Made by a program: the position numbers and the translations under genes. From Halorubrum aethiopicum (GTDB taxonomy: Archaea; Halobacteriota; Halobacteria; Halobacteriales; Haloferacaceae), in assembly GCF_001542905.1 (NCBI RefSeq), contig NZ_LOAJ01000001.1, positions 2,046,001 through 2,110,000 of the forward strand: DNA of 64,000 nucleotides. Reading direction: 5' to 3'. Positions 16,377-26,460 of the stretch are shown here, in pieces. Each line of letters begins with the position of its first letter. The stretch's first letter is position 1. The notes below the pieces were generated by a model. That model saw nothing but the letters and a program-made list of their open reading frames with translations, had not been told where the DNA came from and made no database searches.

Positions 16377-16768
16377 TGTGTGACGCCCGGGACGTCTCCG
16401 AAATGCCGATCACCGGCGAGAACGGGCTCGTCACGCTCCAGCGCGGTCGCGGCGATCACTGCGTCGGCTTTTCCGATCCCCGACCCCTCGTCGCCGTCGG
16501 TATCGGCCATCCGCTCGCCGAGCAGCCGTCCGGCACGTCGGGAAATACTCGGGGTCAGATCCACGAGCGGGTAGGAGTCGAGCACGGCCTCCACCCTTCG
16601 ACGCTCTTCGCGTGTGCCGGCGACCTTTCCGACGCCGATGTACAGCTCCAGCACGGTCATCGACGGCACGACGAGCGGAACGCCTTCCGCTTCGAGCTCG
16701 CGCTCCTTCATGACGGCCGCGTCGACGTCGTCGATGACGTCCAAAACGAAACTCGTGTCGACGATCAT
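16361..16768 (-). CDS. vapC: VapC-type PIN-domain endoribonuclease toxin
   Basis: The 135-residue protein is a PIN domain with the acidic metal-binding residues in the expected order: Asp4 in IVDTSF, Glu41 in LELYIG, Asp102 in KADAVIAA and Asp120 in AGDRHF. PIN toxins of VapBC pairs cleave tRNA or other RNA when released from their antitoxin. Its start overlaps the antitoxin stop by four bases, the usual antitoxin-first arrangement. The catalytic set is complete, so it is probably active. The pair sits between the two acs genes in the same orientation. Confidence 0.92.
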   Translation of the reverse strand: MIVDTSFVLDVIDDVDAAVMKERELEAEGVPLVVPSMTVLELYIGVGKVAGTREERRRVEAVLDSYPLVDLTPSISRRAGRLLGERMADTDGDEGSGIGKADAVIAATALERDEPVLAGDRHFGDVPGVTHETYR

Positions 16769-16995
16769 TCGAACCGCTCCGCAACGTCGCGAACTTCGTC
16801 GCGGTCGGTCCGGTCGGCCGCCTCGATGGCGTCCCGCATTTCGCTCACTTGGTCTTCGTCGAAGACGCCGCGAAGGTCTCGGAGCGACCGTCCGCCGATC
16901 AGCCGTTTCACGGCGTCGCTGAATGATTCGTCGTCGCGTTTGTTGGCCTTGATCCGTTCGTACACGTCGTCGTCGAGGCGGATCTGGTGTGACAT
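16765..16995 (-). CDS. vapB: VapB-type antitoxin
   Basis: This 76-residue protein starts SHQIRLDDDVYERIKANKRD, a ribbon-helix-helix-like N-terminus of the DUF217/VapB group common in euryarchaea. It ends in an acidic helix that would wrap the toxin. The sequence ESFSDAVKRLIGG is characteristic of that group. It is translated from the ATG at 16995 and overlaps vapC. It probably represses its own promoter. Confidence 0.88.
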   Translation of the reverse strand: MSHQIRLDDDVYERIKANKRDDESFSDAVKRLIGGRSLRDLRGVFDEDQVSEMRDAIEAADRTDRDEVRDVAERFE

Positions 16996-16999
16996 CCTT

Positions 17000-17035
17000 G
17001 TTGACGGCGTTGACGCTTCGACGGAATCAATATTT
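17000..17035 (-). promoter_or_regulatory. vapBC promoter with paired GTTGACG repeats
   Basis: A TATA-like AAATATT (minus strand, 17029-17035) lies about 36 bases before the vapB ATG. Between it and the start codon are two copies of the heptamer GTTGACG (plus-strand reading) at 17000-17006 and 17009-17015, nine bases apart. Their position, over the transcription start, fits an autorepressor operator. Confidence 0.45.
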
Positions 17036-17058
17036 GGGTGGATCGCCTCGGAGGAACC

Positions 17059-19017
<1,959 letters not shown>

Positions 19018-19114
19018 GTGTGTACTCCAGACCGGAGGACCGTATACTTTGTCCGACCGTCCGCCGAGCGCCCCTCGATCCGCTCGTGTCTCCTGACCGC
19101 TTTCGTCCCCAACA

Positions 19115-19145
19115 CTTATTGCCGGAAGTTGAGCATGTTAACATG
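19115..19145 (+). promoter_or_regulatory. Promoter and 12-bp palindrome of the small conserved protein
   Basis: CTTATT (19115-19120) is centred about 30 bases before the ATG at 19148. The perfect palindrome CATGTTAACATG occupies 19134-19145, from just downstream of TATA to two bases before the start codon, so a protein bound there would block initiation. It is a strong candidate operator by symmetry and position. Confidence 0.55.
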
Positions 19146-19147
19146 TG

Positions 19148-19435
19148 ATGGCACGGAGCGATAGGTACGTCGTCGTCAGGGCACGGAACGACCACGACGC
19201 GATGACCGTCCGGGACGCCGACCGGAACGGCACGTATCACGTGGTCGAGTGCGACGGCGAGGAGCTGGAGACGCTCCTCGACGCGGTGGAGCCCGGTGAC
19301 GCCGTCCGGCTCGAGCTGCGCCGGCTCGGCCGCCGGGGGAACGCCTGGTGCGTGGAGGAGGCGGATCCGGTCGGCGGCGACGGCGGAGCCCCGGTCTCGG
19401 AGGGCGAGGAGGCGGACCCGGTCGTCGGCCGTTGA
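19148..19435 (+). CDS. Small conserved haloarchaeal protein with GRRGNAWC motif
   Basis: The 95-residue protein has an N-terminal module of about 75 residues and an acidic Gly/Glu tail. Its key feature is LELRRLGRRGNAWC near 55-68, with one of its two cysteines (the other is Cys35 in VVECDG). A paralogue with LDLRRAGRRGNAWC is encoded at 46050-46283, and both start with a (K/R)YxVVxAxND pattern, so this is a real family. I do not know a function; the basic motif with a nearby Cys could bind nucleic acid or metal. The ATG at 19148 is preceded by an in-frame GTG at 19145. It converges on the alkyltransferase-like gene. Confidence 0.8.
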   Translation: MARSDRYVVVRARNDHDAMTVRDADRNGTYHVVECDGEELETLLDAVEPGDAVRLELRRLGRRGNAWCVEEADPVGGDGGAPVSEGEEADPVVGR

Positions 19436-19450
19436 GGGGACGCGGCGGAA

Positions 19451-19915
19451 CTACAGGCCCTCGACGCGCCGGAGCGACTCGCGCACGTCCCCGGGCGTCG
19501 CGTACGGGCCGCCCTCCACGCGGTGGTCCGGGAGGAGAACGGGGATCGGGTTCTCGCGCAGTGCCTCCTTCACCAGACCGACGTCCTCGGCGTCGTTGTC
19601 GTCGAGTCCGGCCAGCCGCGCGAGCCGGCTCACCGACGTCGACTCCCCGTACGGCACCTCGCGGAGGGCCTCGAGGACGCGCCGCCGATCGGTGGGGACG
19701 GTGAGCCCCACCTCGACGTCGCCGAACGTCTCGCGGTCGCCCCGGAGGTACTCTCCCACCCGATCGAGGAGGTCGTGGTCGCCGTCCGCGTCGGCCGGGA
19801 CCTCCTCCGGGAACGACACCGCGATCACTCGCCCGCCGGCGAAGCCGACCTCGACCGCCCGCTCGATCGCGTCGTACTCGCGCGCGAAGACGCCGGAAGT
19901 ACCGCTCGTGGCCAT
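19451..19915 (-). CDS. Alkyltransferase-like (MGMT/Ogt-fold) protein lacking the acceptor cysteine
   Basis: The 154-residue protein matches the C-terminal DNA-binding domain of O6-alkylguanine-DNA alkyltransferase: VPYGES at about 88-93, an arginine-finger candidate Arg120 in ALRENPIP, and the active-site loop LLPDHRV. The methyl-accepting cysteine of the PCHRV motif is Asp130, while His131, Arg132 and Val133 remain. It therefore cannot repair by alkyl transfer. Alkyltransferase-like proteins of bacteria and yeast, where Cys is Trp or Ala, bind alkylated guanine and recruit nucleotide excision repair, and this may do the same. The start is the ATG at 19915, with a TATA-like GTTTATC about 28 bases upstream. 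Confidence 0.85.
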   Translation of the reverse strand: MATSGTSGVFAREYDAIERAVEVGFAGGRVIAVSFPEEVPADADGDHDLLDRVGEYLRGDRETFGDVEVGLTVPTDRRRVLEALREVPYGESTSVSRLARLAGLDDNDAEDVGLVKEALRENPIPVLLPDHRVEGGPYATPGDVRESLRRVEGL

Positions 19916-20010
19916 ACGCCCCGGTGTGTCCCCGCGACGGATAAACCGACCGAGGCAGCCCTCGATCCGATCGGATCGAGACTCTCCGCCGTCGATGCCT
20001 CTGTCCCCGC

Positions 20011-20045
20011 AAGTCTTATGTACAGATACGTTCATTAGTGTACAG
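20011..20045 (+). promoter_or_regulatory. trpC promoter with two TGTACA boxes
   Basis: AGTCTTA (20012-20018) is a TATA-like element about 32 bases before the trpC ATG at 20048. TGTACAG occurs twice, at 20019-20025 and 20039-20045, exactly 20 bases (about two helical turns) apart, the first touching TATA and the second covering the likely transcription start. TGTACA is the TRP-box consensus reported for the TrpY repressor of Methanothermobacter. A repressor here would control the whole trpCBA series. Confidence 0.6.
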
Positions 20046-20047
20046 TA

Positions 20048-20932
20048 ATGGACGATACAGCGGAGTTGGATCCGGCGGTACGGTCGATCCTCGCCGCGGC
20101 CCGCGAGCGGGCGGAGGCGGGCGGGCGAGACGGGGGAGACGGCGGAGGGAGAAACGGCGCAGGGAGAGGCGGGGAACGAAACGAGGACGGCGATCCGGCC
20201 GGTTCGGACCGCGTCGCCGTCGAGCCCCGCGATCTGCGCGCCGCCTTCGAGCGCGCGGAGGCGGACGGCCGCGTCCCCGTGATCGCGGAGGTCAAGCCGA
20301 CGAGTCCGACCACGGAGGGGACCCGCGAGGACGACCCGGTGGAGCTGGCCGAGTCGATGGTCGCGGGCGGGGCGGCCGCGCTGAGCGTGCTCACGGAGCC
20401 GGAGCACTTCGGCGGGAGCACGGAGACGCTCGAACGCGTGCGCGAGGCGGTGGACGTGCCGGTCCTCCGCAAGGACTTCGTCGTGGCTGAGTCGCAGCTC
20501 GACGCCGTCGAGAGCGACGTGGTCCTCCTCATCGCCCGGTTCGTCGGCGACGACCTCGCCGAGCTGCTCGCGGCCGCTCGCGACCGCGGCTTCCAGGTCC
20601 TCGTGGAGGTCCACGACCGCGAGGAGCTCGCCGCCGCCGTCGACGCGGGCGCGACGACCATCGGCGTGAACAACCGCGACCTCGCCGAGCTGACGGTCGA
20701 TCTCTCTACCTTCGAGTCGGTCGCGCCCGCGGCCCCGGACGACGCGACGCTGGTCGCCGAGAGCGGGATCGCCTCGCCCGCCGACGCCCGCCGGATGCGG
20801 GCGGCCGGCGCGGACGCGCTGCTCGTCGGCAGCGCGATCATGGACGGCGACGTCGAGGCGAACACGCGTGCGCTGGTTCGCGCGGAAACCGACACCCACT
20901 CCACCGACGAGCCCGCGGAGACATCCATATGA
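20048..20932 (+). CDS. trpC: Indole-3-glycerol-phosphate synthase
   Basis: The 294-residue enzyme closes the ring of 1-(o-carboxyphenylamino)-1-deoxyribulose-5-phosphate to give indole-3-glycerol phosphate, the fourth step of tryptophan synthesis. Motifs are [14 protein letters not shown] near 77-90 with the catalytic Lys, LRKDFVV with a second Lys, [15 protein letters not shown] and the phosphate-binding AESGIA...GSAIM. Residues 18-55 are a variable Gly/Arg/Asp-rich insertion at the N-terminus, longer than usual. It is the first gene of trpC-trpB-trpA; its stop overlaps trpB by four bases. Confidence 0.97.
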   Translation: MDDTAELDPAVRSILAAARERAEAGGRDGGDGGGRNGAGRGGERNEDGDPAGSDRVAVEPRDLRAAFERAEADGRVPVIAEVKPTSPTTEGTREDDPVELAESMVAGGAAALSVLTEPEHFGGSTETLERVREAVDVPVLRKDFVVAESQLDAVESDVVLLIARFVGDDLAELLAAARDRGFQVLVEVHDREELAAAVDAGATTIGVNNRDLAELTVDLSTFESVAPAAPDDATLVAESGIASPADARRMRAAGADALLVGSAIMDGDVEANTRALVRAETDTHSTDEPAETSI

Positions 20933-22233
20933 GCGAAACCGAGCCCACGACGACCGACGCGCCGGAGCCCTCGCGGCGACCGGGCCGCGAGCGCGGCCGC
21001 GACGACGGGAAGTTCGGCCGCTACGGCGGCCAGTACGTCCCCGAGGCGCTGATGCCCGCGATCGAGGAGCTGACCGACGCCTACGAGCGCTACGTCCTCG
21101 GCAACGAGGACGGGTTCATGGACGAGTTCCGCGAGCGGCTCGCGGACTTCGGCGGCCGACCGACCCCGCTCCAGCGCGCCGAGCGGCTCTCCGAGCGCTA
21201 CGACCGGGAGATCTACCTCAAACGCGAGGACCTGCTTCACGGCGGCGCACACAAGCTGAACAACGCCCTCGGACAGGTCCTCCTCGCGAAGTACATGGGG
21301 AAAGAGCGGATCGTCGCGGAGACCGGCGCGGGCCAGCACGGCACCGCGACCGCGATGGCGGCCGCCCACCTCGATATGCCCTGTGAGATCTACATGGGCG
21401 AGCGCGACATCAACCGCCAGCGCCCCAACGTCTTCCGGATGAAGCTCAACGGCGCGGAGGTGAACCCCGTGGCCGCCGGCCGCGGCACGCTGAAGGAGGC
21501 CATCTCGGAGACGATGCGCGACTGGGCGACCACCGTCGAGAACACCCACTACGTGATCGGCAGCGTGGTGGGACCGCACCCGTTCCCAGTGATGGTCCGG
21601 GACTTCCAGGCGGTCATCTCGGAGGAGGCGCGCGCGCAGTCGATCGAGAAGACGGGCGGGCTCCCGACCGACGTGGTCGCCTGCGCGGGCGGCGGCTCCA
21701 ACACGATGGGGTCGTTCGCGGGGTTCGTCGACGACGACGAGGTCGCGCTCCACGCGATCGAGGCGGGCGGCTCCACGCTCGAGGTCGACGAGGAGGCGGG
21801 CGTCGCGCCCAACTCCGCGTCGCTTTTCGCCGGCGAGGAGGGCGTGCTCCACGGCGCGCGCACGAAGCTGCTCCAGGACTCCCACGGCCAGATCATGGAG
21901 AGCCACTCCGTCTCCTCCGGGCTCGACTACGCCGGCGTCGGCCCCGAGCTCGCCTACCTCGTCGACGAGGGGAGAGTGACGCCGGTCGCGGTCGACGACG
22001 ACGCCGCCCTGGAGGGGTTCCACCGGCTCTCGAGCACCGAGGGGATCATCCCCGCCCTGGAGACCGCCCACGCGTTCGGCTACCTCGAGGAGCACGCCGA
22101 CGACCTCGGCGAGCGGGTGGTCGTGACCGTCTCCGGTCGCGGCGACAAGGACCTCGAGTCGGTGATCGAGGAGACCGACAAGCGCGAGATCGCCGGCGCG
22201 CCCGACATGTCGATGTTCTCGGAGGGGATCTGA
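20929..22233 (+). CDS. trpB: Tryptophan synthase beta chain
   Basis: The 434-residue PLP enzyme joins indole and serine to give tryptophan. Lys109 in GGAHKLNN is the PLP lysine; [12 protein letters not shown] near 30-41 and the phosphate-binding [10 protein letters not shown] are typical of TrpB1, the form that works with TrpA. The N-terminal 25 residues are an added acidic/Arg segment. It overlaps trpC and is followed one base later by trpA, so the two subunits are made together. Confidence 0.98.
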   Translation: MSETEPTTTDAPEPSRRPGRERGRDDGKFGRYGGQYVPEALMPAIEELTDAYERYVLGNEDGFMDEFRERLADFGGRPTPLQRAERLSERYDREIYLKREDLLHGGAHKLNNALGQVLLAKYMGKERIVAETGAGQHGTATAMAAAHLDMPCEIYMGERDINRQRPNVFRMKLNGAEVNPVAAGRGTLKEAISETMRDWATTVENTHYVIGSVVGPHPFPVMVRDFQAVISEEARAQSIEKTGGLPTDVVACAGGGSNTMGSFAGFVDDDEVALHAIEAGGSTLEVDEEAGVAPNSASLFAGEEGVLHGARTKLLQDSHGQIMESHSVSSGLDYAGVGPELAYLVDEGRVTPVAVDDDAALEGFHRLSSTEGIIPALETAHAFGYLEEHADDLGERVVVTVSGRGDKDLESVIEETDKREIAGAPDMSMFSEGI

Positions 22234-22234
22234 G

Positions 22235-23161
22235 ATGGCGAAACGCACCGCGGGAGGAGACGGGACCGCGACGACCGGCAACAGCGAGGCGCTCGCGGCC
22301 GCGTTCGCGGACGGCCCCGCCTACGTCCCGTACCTCGCCGTCGGCGACCCCGACTACGAGTCGTCGCTCGCGTACGTCGAGGCGCTCGACCGCGGCGGCG
22401 CGGACGTGATCGAGCTCGGGCTCCCCTTCTCCGAGCCGATCGCCGAGGGGCCGACGATCCAGGGCGCGGTCGTGCGCTCGCTCGAGGGCGGAATGACGCC
22501 GGACCGCTTCTTCGAGTTCGTCGAGGAGCTCGACGTGGACGCGCCGCTCGTCTGTATGACCTACTACAACCTGATATATCAGTACGGGGACGGCGAGGCG
22601 CGGAGCGCCTCGGAGACGGGCGGCGACGCCGCGAGCGGCGGTCCCCGCGCCTTCGTCGAGAAGGCGGCCGAGGTCGGTCTGGAGGGGTTCGTCGTCCCCG
22701 ACCTTCCGGCCGAGGAGGCCGACCCGCTGCGGGAGGCCTGCGACGAGTTCGGGCTCGACCTCGTCTTCATCGTCGCCCCGACCACGACGGGCGATCGGCT
22801 CGAGCGCATCATGAGCCGGGTCTCGGGGTACGTCTACGTCCAGGCGCGGCTCGGGACGACCGGCGCGAAGAGCGACGTGGCCGACAGCACGACCGAGAGC
22901 CTCGACCGCCTCCGCGAGTACGACGTGCCGAAGGCGGTCGGCTTCGGCATCTCGACGGGCGAGCACGCGGAGCGGATCGTCGCGGGCGGGGCGGACGGGA
23001 TCATCGTCGGCTCCGCGCTCGTGGACATCGTCGCCGACGGCGTCGAGGAGGACCTCCCGACCGAGGCGGTCGCCGACCGGCTCGAGTCGCTCTCGCGGGA
23101 GCTGAAGGCGGGTGCGGAGCGCGGCTACGCGGCGCGGACCGGGGCGGCCGAGTCGCGCTGA
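22235..23161 (+). CDS. trpA: Tryptophan synthase alpha chain
   Basis: The 308-residue TIM-barrel subunit splits indole-3-glycerol phosphate into indole and glyceraldehyde-3-phosphate. Glu60 in [10 protein letters not shown] corresponds to the catalytic Glu49 of E. coli. The position of E. coli Asp60 (LADGP) is Glu71 here (IAEGP), a conservative acidic change that I believe is general in haloarchaea. A substrate-phosphate GFGIST loop is present. An insertion of about 20 residues after YYNLIYQYG carries Ser/Gly/Ala-rich sequence. It ends the tight trpCBA group; a 124-base gap separates it from the next gene. Confidence 0.97.
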   Translation: MAKRTAGGDGTATTGNSEALAAAFADGPAYVPYLAVGDPDYESSLAYVEALDRGGADVIELGLPFSEPIAEGPTIQGAVVRSLEGGMTPDRFFEFVEELDVDAPLVCMTYYNLIYQYGDGEARSASETGGDAASGGPRAFVEKAAEVGLEGFVVPDLPAEEADPLREACDEFGLDLVFIVAPTTTGDRLERIMSRVSGYVYVQARLGTTGAKSDVADSTTESLDRLREYDVPKAVGFGISTGEHAERIVAGGADGIIVGSALVDIVADGVEEDLPTEAVADRLESLSRELKAGAERGYAARTGAAESR

Positions 23162-23285
23162 GCGGGAGGGCGCGGCGGTCCGCATCGTTCGGCGTCCGGC
23201 CCGCCGCCGGGATCGGAGCCAATTCCTCCCGGAACGAAACCGACTTACCTCCCTTTGACACAGGGTCACATAAGACCGATCCACA

Positions 23286-24077
23286 ATGACAGCAGGACTC
23301 TCGGCACGACTCGACCGGATCTCGACGAACGATCGCTACCTCATCGTCCCGATGGACCACGGGATCACGATGGGCGCGGTGAAGGGCCTCGTCGACATCG
23401 AGTCGACCATCGACGGCGTCACGAGCGGCGGCGCGGACGCGGTGCTCACCCAGCGGGGGATCGCCCCGCGCGTCCACGACAACAAGAACGGCGCGGGCTA
23501 CATCGTCCACGTCAACGCCTCGACGACGATCGGACCCGACGAGCAGGACAAACGCGTCACCGCGAGCGCGGAGGCGGCGGTCCGCGCCGGCGCGGACGCG
23601 GTCTCGTTCCACATCAACGTCGGCTCCGACCACGAGCCCGAACAGATCGAGGAGCTGGCGGAGCTCACGGACGAGGCCTCGCGGCTCGGGCTCCCCGTGC
23701 TCGCGATGGCGTACGCGCGCGGCCCGGGCGTCGACAGCACGGACCCGGAGTCGCTCGGGCACGCGGTCCGGCTCGCAGAGGAGCTCGGCGCGGACGTGGT
23801 GAAGACCGGCTACTCCGGCGACGGCGACACCTTCGGGCGCGTCACGGAGTCCACCCGGCTCCCGGTCGTCATCGCCGGCGGCTCGAAGGGCACGGACCGC
23901 GAGACCGTCGAGATGGTCCGCGGCGCGATGGACGGCGGCGCGGCCGGCGTCTCGATGGGCCGGTCGATCTTCCAGCACGACGACCCCGAGGGGATCGCGA
24001 GCGCGGTGTCGGCGGTCGTCCACGACGACGCCGACGTGGAGGCGGCGCTCGAAGCCGGCGGGTTCCTCGAGGCCTGA
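23286..24077 (+). CDS. 2-amino-3,7-dideoxy-D-threo-hept-6-ulosonate synthase
   Basis: The 263-residue class I aldolase-fold enzyme makes ADH from aspartate semialdehyde and a deoxy sugar phosphate, the first step of the archaeal route to 3-dehydroquinate (established for MJ0400 and its haloarchaeal homologue). PMDHGITMG near 22-30 and the Schiff-base lysine in DVVKTGYSGD near 180 are visible, with the phosphate-binding IAGGSKG. It is followed by the second enzyme of that route at 24170, and trpCBA precedes it, forming an aromatic amino acid cluster. It may have its own promoter in the 124-base gap after trpA. Confidence 0.93.
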   Translation: MTAGLSARLDRISTNDRYLIVPMDHGITMGAVKGLVDIESTIDGVTSGGADAVLTQRGIAPRVHDNKNGAGYIVHVNASTTIGPDEQDKRVTASAEAAVRAGADAVSFHINVGSDHEPEQIEELAELTDEASRLGLPVLAMAYARGPGVDSTDPESLGHAVRLAEELGADVVKTGYSGDGDTFGRVTESTRLPVVIAGGSKGTDRETVEMVRGAMDGGAAGVSMGRSIFQHDDPEGIASAVSAVVHDDADVEAALEAGGFLEA

Positions 24078-24169
24078 GTCCGGGAGAGCGGGTTCGAACG
24101 GGGCGGCGACCTCGTCGCCCGCATGTCCCTTCCGCAGTTTTCAAGCACCGTCCCCGTGAGGTTCCGGTA

Positions 24170-25342
24170 ATGACACGCACGGTCTGGGTCAAAGCCGACG
24201 GCGCGGTCGGCGACTGGGAGGCGCGGAAGCGACGGATCACGACCGCCATCGAGGCGGGCGCGGACTGGGTGCTCGTCGACGAGGCGGACGTCGCGAGCGT
24301 CAGGGAACTGGGCGACGTGAACGTGGCGGCGTTCCTCGCGGACGCCGACGTCGTCGACGGCGACGACGACGAGGCGGAGGCGGACGCCTACTTCGTCGGC
24401 AAGGGCGGCGAGGGCGACGGCACCATCGACCTCCCCGACGACTTCTCCGGGTCGGCCGACCTCACCACGCTCCGCCGGCGCGACGACCGCGCGCAGGGCG
24501 CGTACGTCCGCGTGCTCGGCACCGAGTACGAGGCGTTCGCCGAGGAGGCGGCGGACGCGGCCGACTTCACCGTGGTCGTCGGCGAGGACTGGTCGATCAT
24601 TCCCCTCGAGAACCTCATCGCGCGCGTCGGCGAGGAGACGCACCTGATCGCGGGCGCGACGACCGCCGCCGAGGCGCGGACCGCCTTCGAGACGCTCGAG
24701 ATCGGCGCGGACGGCGTGCTCATCGACGCCGACTCGCCCGACGAGATCCGCGGCGCGGTCGAGGCCCGCGACGCGGCCGACCGCGAGACGCTCGAGTTGC
24801 GGCACGCCGAGGTGACCGCGGTCGAGGCCACCGGCATGGCCGACCGCGTCTGTATCGACACCGGGTCGCTGATGGACGGCGACGAGGGAATGCTGGTCGG
24901 GTCGATGTCCCGCGGGCTCTTCTTCGTCCACGCGGAGACCGCGGAGTCGCCGTACGTCGAGTCGCGACCCTTCCGCGTGAACGCGGGCGCGGTCCACGCC
25001 TACGTGCGCAACCCCGAGGGCGGCACGAACTACCTCGCGGAGCTGTCGAGCGGCGACGAGGTCCAGGTCGTCGACACGGACGGGCACACCCGCGAGGCGA
25101 TCGTCGGGCGCGTGAAGATCGAGAAGCGGCCGATGTTCCGGGTCCAGGCCGAACTCGAGACCGACGACGGCGTCGACCGGATCGAGACGCTCATCCAGAA
25201 CGCCGAGACCGTGAAGGTCGCCACGAGCGAGGGGCGGAAGGCGGTCACGGACCTCGAGGCCGGCGACGAGGCGCTCGTCTACTACGAGGACGTCGCGCGC
25301 CACTTCGGCGAAGCTGTCGAGGAGAGCATCATCGAGAAGTAA
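24170..25342 (+). CDS. 3-dehydroquinate synthase II
   Basis: The 390-residue protein matches the archaeal DHQ synthase II family (MJ1249 type), which oxidatively deaminates and cyclises ADH to 3-dehydroquinate using NAD+. Diagnostic stretches are VWVKADG at the N-terminus, DWSIIPLENLIA, MLVGSMSRGLFFVHAE and FRVNAGAVHAYV. It is unrelated to bacterial AroB. The ATG at 24170 gives the canonical N-terminus MTRTVWVKAD; further in-frame upstream sequence to 23255 overlaps the ADH synthase gene and is not coding. An acidic run of Asp near residue 63-70 is a halophilic insertion. Confidence 0.95.
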   Translation: MTRTVWVKADGAVGDWEARKRRITTAIEAGADWVLVDEADVASVRELGDVNVAAFLADADVVDGDDDEAEADAYFVGKGGEGDGTIDLPDDFSGSADLTTLRRRDDRAQGAYVRVLGTEYEAFAEEAADAADFTVVVGEDWSIIPLENLIARVGEETHLIAGATTAAEARTAFETLEIGADGVLIDADSPDEIRGAVEARDAADRETLELRHAEVTAVEATGMADRVCIDTGSLMDGDEGMLVGSMSRGLFFVHAETAESPYVESRPFRVNAGAVHAYVRNPEGGTNYLAELSSGDEVQVVDTDGHTREAIVGRVKIEKRPMFRVQAELETDDGVDRIETLIQNAETVKVATSEGRKAVTDLEAGDEALVYYEDVARHFGEAVEESIIEK

Positions 25343-25395
25343 GCCGGCGGAACCAAACGTTAATTACCGGCGTCTACTACCGGTTTTCGTACGCG

Positions 25396-26415
25396 ATGAG
25401 CTCACCCCCTCCCACCGACTCCGACGACTTCTACCGGACGCTCGTCGAGAACGCCTCGGAGGGGATGTTGACGATCGACGCGGAAAGCGAGATCGTCTAC
25501 GCCAACCCGGCGGTCGAGGACATCCTCGGGTACGCGCCCGAGGAGCTGATCGGCAGCTCGAAGATGAAGATCATTCCCGATCGGCTCCAGCCCGTCCACG
25601 CGGCCGCGCTCGCGTCGTACGTCGACACGGGCGAGCGGAACATCGACTGGGACGGGATCGAGCTCCCCGCCCGCCACAAGGAGGGCCACGAGGTGCCGAC
25701 GCTCATCAGCCTCCGGGAACACGAGTACGACGGCGAGCAGTACTTCACGGGGATCATCCGCGACATCAGCGAGCGGAAGCGTCGGGAGGAACAGCTCCGC
25801 GATCAGAAGGAGCGGCTCGACGAGTTCGCGGACATCCTCGCACACGACATCCGCAACCCGCTCTCGGTCGCGATCGGCTACACCGACATCGCGCGAGAGG
25901 AGCACGACGCCCCCGAACTGGAGAGCATCGCGGAGTCGCTCTCGCGGATCGACGACCTCGTCGACGACGTGCTCGCGCTCTCGAAGGACGGCCGGTCGAT
26001 CGGCGAGACCGAACCCGTCGACGTCGAGGCGGTCGTCCGCGAGTCGTGGCGGAACGTGGAGACGGGCGAGGCCACGCTTCGCGTCGACGGCGACCTGGGC
26101 GGGATCGACGCCGACGAGAGCCGGTTCAGGGAGCTGTTGGAGAACCTCTTTCGAAACGCGGTCGATCACGGCGGCGACGACGCGACCGTCAGCGTGGGCA
26201 GAACGCCCGACGGCGGAGCGCTGTACGTCGCGGACGACGGTCCCGGGATCCCCGAAGACGTGCGCAGGGAGGTGTTCGAGTACGGCTACTCGACGAGCGA
26301 GGAGGGGACCGGCTACGGGCTCTCGATCGTGGCGCAGATCGCGGAGGGACACGGGTGGGAGGTCTCGGCGACCGAGGGCGACGACGGCGGGGCGCGCTTC
26401 GAGATCGCCTTCTGA
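25396..26415 (+). CDS. PAS-domain sensor histidine kinase
   Basis: The 339-residue soluble kinase has one PAS domain (about 10-125, beginning YRTLVENASEGML and followed by a PAC-like FTGIIRDISERKR), a short coiled coil, a HisKA H-box DILAHDIRNPLSV with the likely phospho-His near 151, then N-box LFRNAVDH, G1 DDGPGIP and G2 GTGYGLSI. It lacks membrane segments, so it senses an internal signal. No response regulator is adjacent. A TATA-like TTAATTA about 35 bases before the ATG suggests its own promoter, after the shikimate genes. Confidence 0.92.
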   Translation: MSSPPPTDSDDFYRTLVENASEGMLTIDAESEIVYANPAVEDILGYAPEELIGSSKMKIIPDRLQPVHAAALASYVDTGERNIDWDGIELPARHKEGHEVPTLISLREHEYDGEQYFTGIIRDISERKRREEQLRDQKERLDEFADILAHDIRNPLSVAIGYTDIAREEHDAPELESIAESLSRIDDLVDDVLALSKDGRSIGETEPVDVEAVVRESWRNVETGEATLRVDGDLGGIDADESRFRELLENLFRNAVDHGGDDATVSVGRTPDGGALYVADDGPGIPEDVRREVFEYGYSTSEEGTGYGLSIVAQIAEGHGWEVSATEGDDGGARFEIAF

Positions 26416-26460
26416 CCCCGGCAACCGTTATGCCTCCGCGGCCGTACCTGATACACATCG

